A stretch of DNA of 14,366 nt from DAIPKP01 sp964539095. GTDB lineage: Bacteria > Synergistota > Synergistia > Synergistales > Aminiphilaceae. The notes under the pieces are model-generated. The model did no database searches, was not told the origin of the DNA, and saw only the letters and a list, made by a program, of their open reading frames with translations. Each line of letters begins with the position of its first letter. The stretch's first letter is position 1. Positions 13,654 through 14,366 of this stretch are shown here, in pieces. The DNA lies in contig CAZIFL010000053.1 in the NCBI GenBank assembly GCA_964539095.1, positions 1 through 14,366 on the forward strand, written 5' to 3'. The position numbers and the translations under genes are program-made.

Positions 13654-14205
13654 CTAGGCAGAAGAAGAGGGGGTTCCTGCTGAAGAGGCTTGCAGAACCT
13701 CCATGATGGCCTTGCAGAACGCCGGAAGGTCCTCGGGGCGGCGGCTGGAGACGAGATTACCGTCTACCACCACCGGGCTATCCTCCCAAAGCCCCCCGGC
13801 GTTTACCATGTCGTCCCGGATGGCTTTATAGGAGGTGCAGCGTTTCCCCTTCAGAATCCCTGCGGAGATGGGAACCCATCCGGCGTGACAGATCTGGGCG
13901 ATGAGGGCTCCCTGGCTATCCAGATCCCGAACGAAGCCTACCAGGGCTTCGCAGTTGCGCATCTTGTCCGGTGCATAGCCTCCGGGAATGATGACCCCGT
14001 GAAAATCCCGGGGCTCCACCTCGTCGGCCCGTAAGTCTGCCATAACGGGGTAGCCGAGCTTGCTTTTGTACTCTTTCCGTTCCGGCCCGATAACCAGAAC
14101 CGTAGCGCCTGCCTCTACCATACGAAGCCTGGGATACCAGAACTCAAGCTCGTGGTAGAGATCCTCCACTAAGATGGCCAGACGAACATTTTCCAACAGT
14201 GCCAT
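13654..14205 (-). CDS. DJ-1/PfpI family protein
   Basis: A 183-residue class I glutamine-amidotransferase-like protein of the PfpI/DJ-1 group. It shows FHGVIIPGGYAPDKMR (68-83), the nucleophile elbow IAQICHAGW with Cys106 and His107, and the end block VVVDGNLVSSRRPEDLPAFC. Members are described as proteases, deglycases or chaperones. The LYHELEFWYP segment (16-25) is where PfpI carries an acidic partner of the Cys; here His18 aligns to that place, with Glu19 and Glu21 near it, but I aligned this by eye. AAGGAGGG precedes ATG 14205 by nine bases. It ends convergently with the protease gene and seems to be a single-gene unit. The last residues are Ser/Ala-rich. Confidence 0.9.
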   Translation of the reverse strand: MALLENVRLAILVEDLYHELEFWYPRLRMVEAGATVLVIGPERKEYKSKLGYPVMADLRADEVEPRDFHGVIIPGGYAPDKMRNCEALVGFVRDLDSQGALIAQICHAGWVPISAGILKGKRCTSYKAIRDDMVNAGGLWEDSPVVVDGNLVSSRRPEDLPAFCKAIMEVLQASSAGTPSSSA

Positions 14206-14329
14206 GGTGCATCCCTCCTTATGGAAATTGGTCTCCCTATCCTATCACAGAGGGCCTTTTGGGGGGCTGTTTTTGATCGAAAATTCTTGAATATTGCATT
14301 ATTGCCCCCCGAGGGCTTAAACAGTTTTC

Positions 14330-14361
14330 TTGACATCTATCTAAATATTTGTAATAATGTC
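14330..14361 (+). promoter_or_regulatory. Promoter with overlapping 30-bp palindrome
   Basis: TTGACA (14330-14335) and AATAAT (14353-14358) are 17 bases apart, with TG just before the -10, a strong sigma-70-type promoter reading out of the window. Over it lies an imperfect palindrome at 14332-14361: GACAT and ATGTC outside, a perfect AAATATTT in the centre (14343-14350) and two symmetric positions between. This would suit an operator for a dimeric repressor. The downstream gene is not in the window. Confidence 0.55.
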
Positions 14362-14366
14362 TATTA

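Noticed and set aside
1..14366. tRNA, rRNA, CRISPR, insertion sequence or replication origin
   Set aside because: I looked for cloverleaf ends, regularly spaced repeats, transposase motifs and DnaA-box clusters and saw none.

Overview
The window looks like chromosomal DNA from a member of the Synergistota. The main clue is the C-terminus of the papain-like peptidase at 11958-13583: a Gly/Ser/Cys-rich linker with a GGGCS motif, a short hydrophobic helix and a basic tail, as in the Synerg-CTERM sorting signal. The gene content fits (ilvD, Asp/Glu-type racemase, PanF, PfpI, amino-acid-binding protein, nitroreductase). Most of the window is GC-rich (roughly 55-60% by eye). A segment at about 1.83-3.75 kb is visibly AT-richer. 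The genus cannot be fixed from sequence alone.

Layout. 133-1821 (+) is ilvD, closed by a strong intrinsic terminator. 1978-3492 (-) is the AT-rich segment, with a marR-type regulator and, downstream of it, a metallo-beta-lactamase-fold enzyme of the MJ0301/COG1237 type. At 3770-3862 (+) lies the decayed 3' end of a second, diverged ilvD-like gene; the AT-rich segment therefore sits between an intact ilvD and the tail of a dead one. 4006-4746 (+) is an Asp/Glu-racemase-superfamily enzyme with its own promoter. 4858-5915 (-) holds a pyridoxamine-phosphate-oxidase-like flavoprotein followed by a type IV prepilin-like protein. 5916-6238 is a divergent intergenic region with unusual nested inverted repeats. 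6239-7969 (+) is a choline/carnitine O-acyltransferase homologue, a family much better known from eukaryotes. 8025-9777 (-) is the yhdT-panF pair (sodium/pantothenate symport). 9982-13583 (+) is a probable four-gene operon: single-span pseudopilin-like protein, periplasmic amino-acid-binding protein, small nitroreductase, and secreted C1 peptidase with a Synerg-CTERM tail. 13654-14205 (-) is a DJ-1/PfpI protein. The window ends in a strong-looking sigma-70 promoter overlapped by a 30-bp imperfect palindrome, serving a gene outside the window.

The genes do not form one obvious pathway. Themes are amino-acid metabolism (ilvD, racemase, amino-acid-binding protein, peptidase), coenzyme A-linked metabolism (pantothenate uptake next to an acyl-CoA/carnitine-type transferase) and surface or secreted proteins. 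All four convergent gene junctions carry a long stem-loop, but only the ilvD one has a U-tract.

I do not see a clear novel defence or mobile system. The best leads are the bacterial carnitine-acyltransferase homologue, the nested inverted repeats at 6020-6155, the ilvD relic beside the AT-rich island, and the Synerg-CTERM protease operon.
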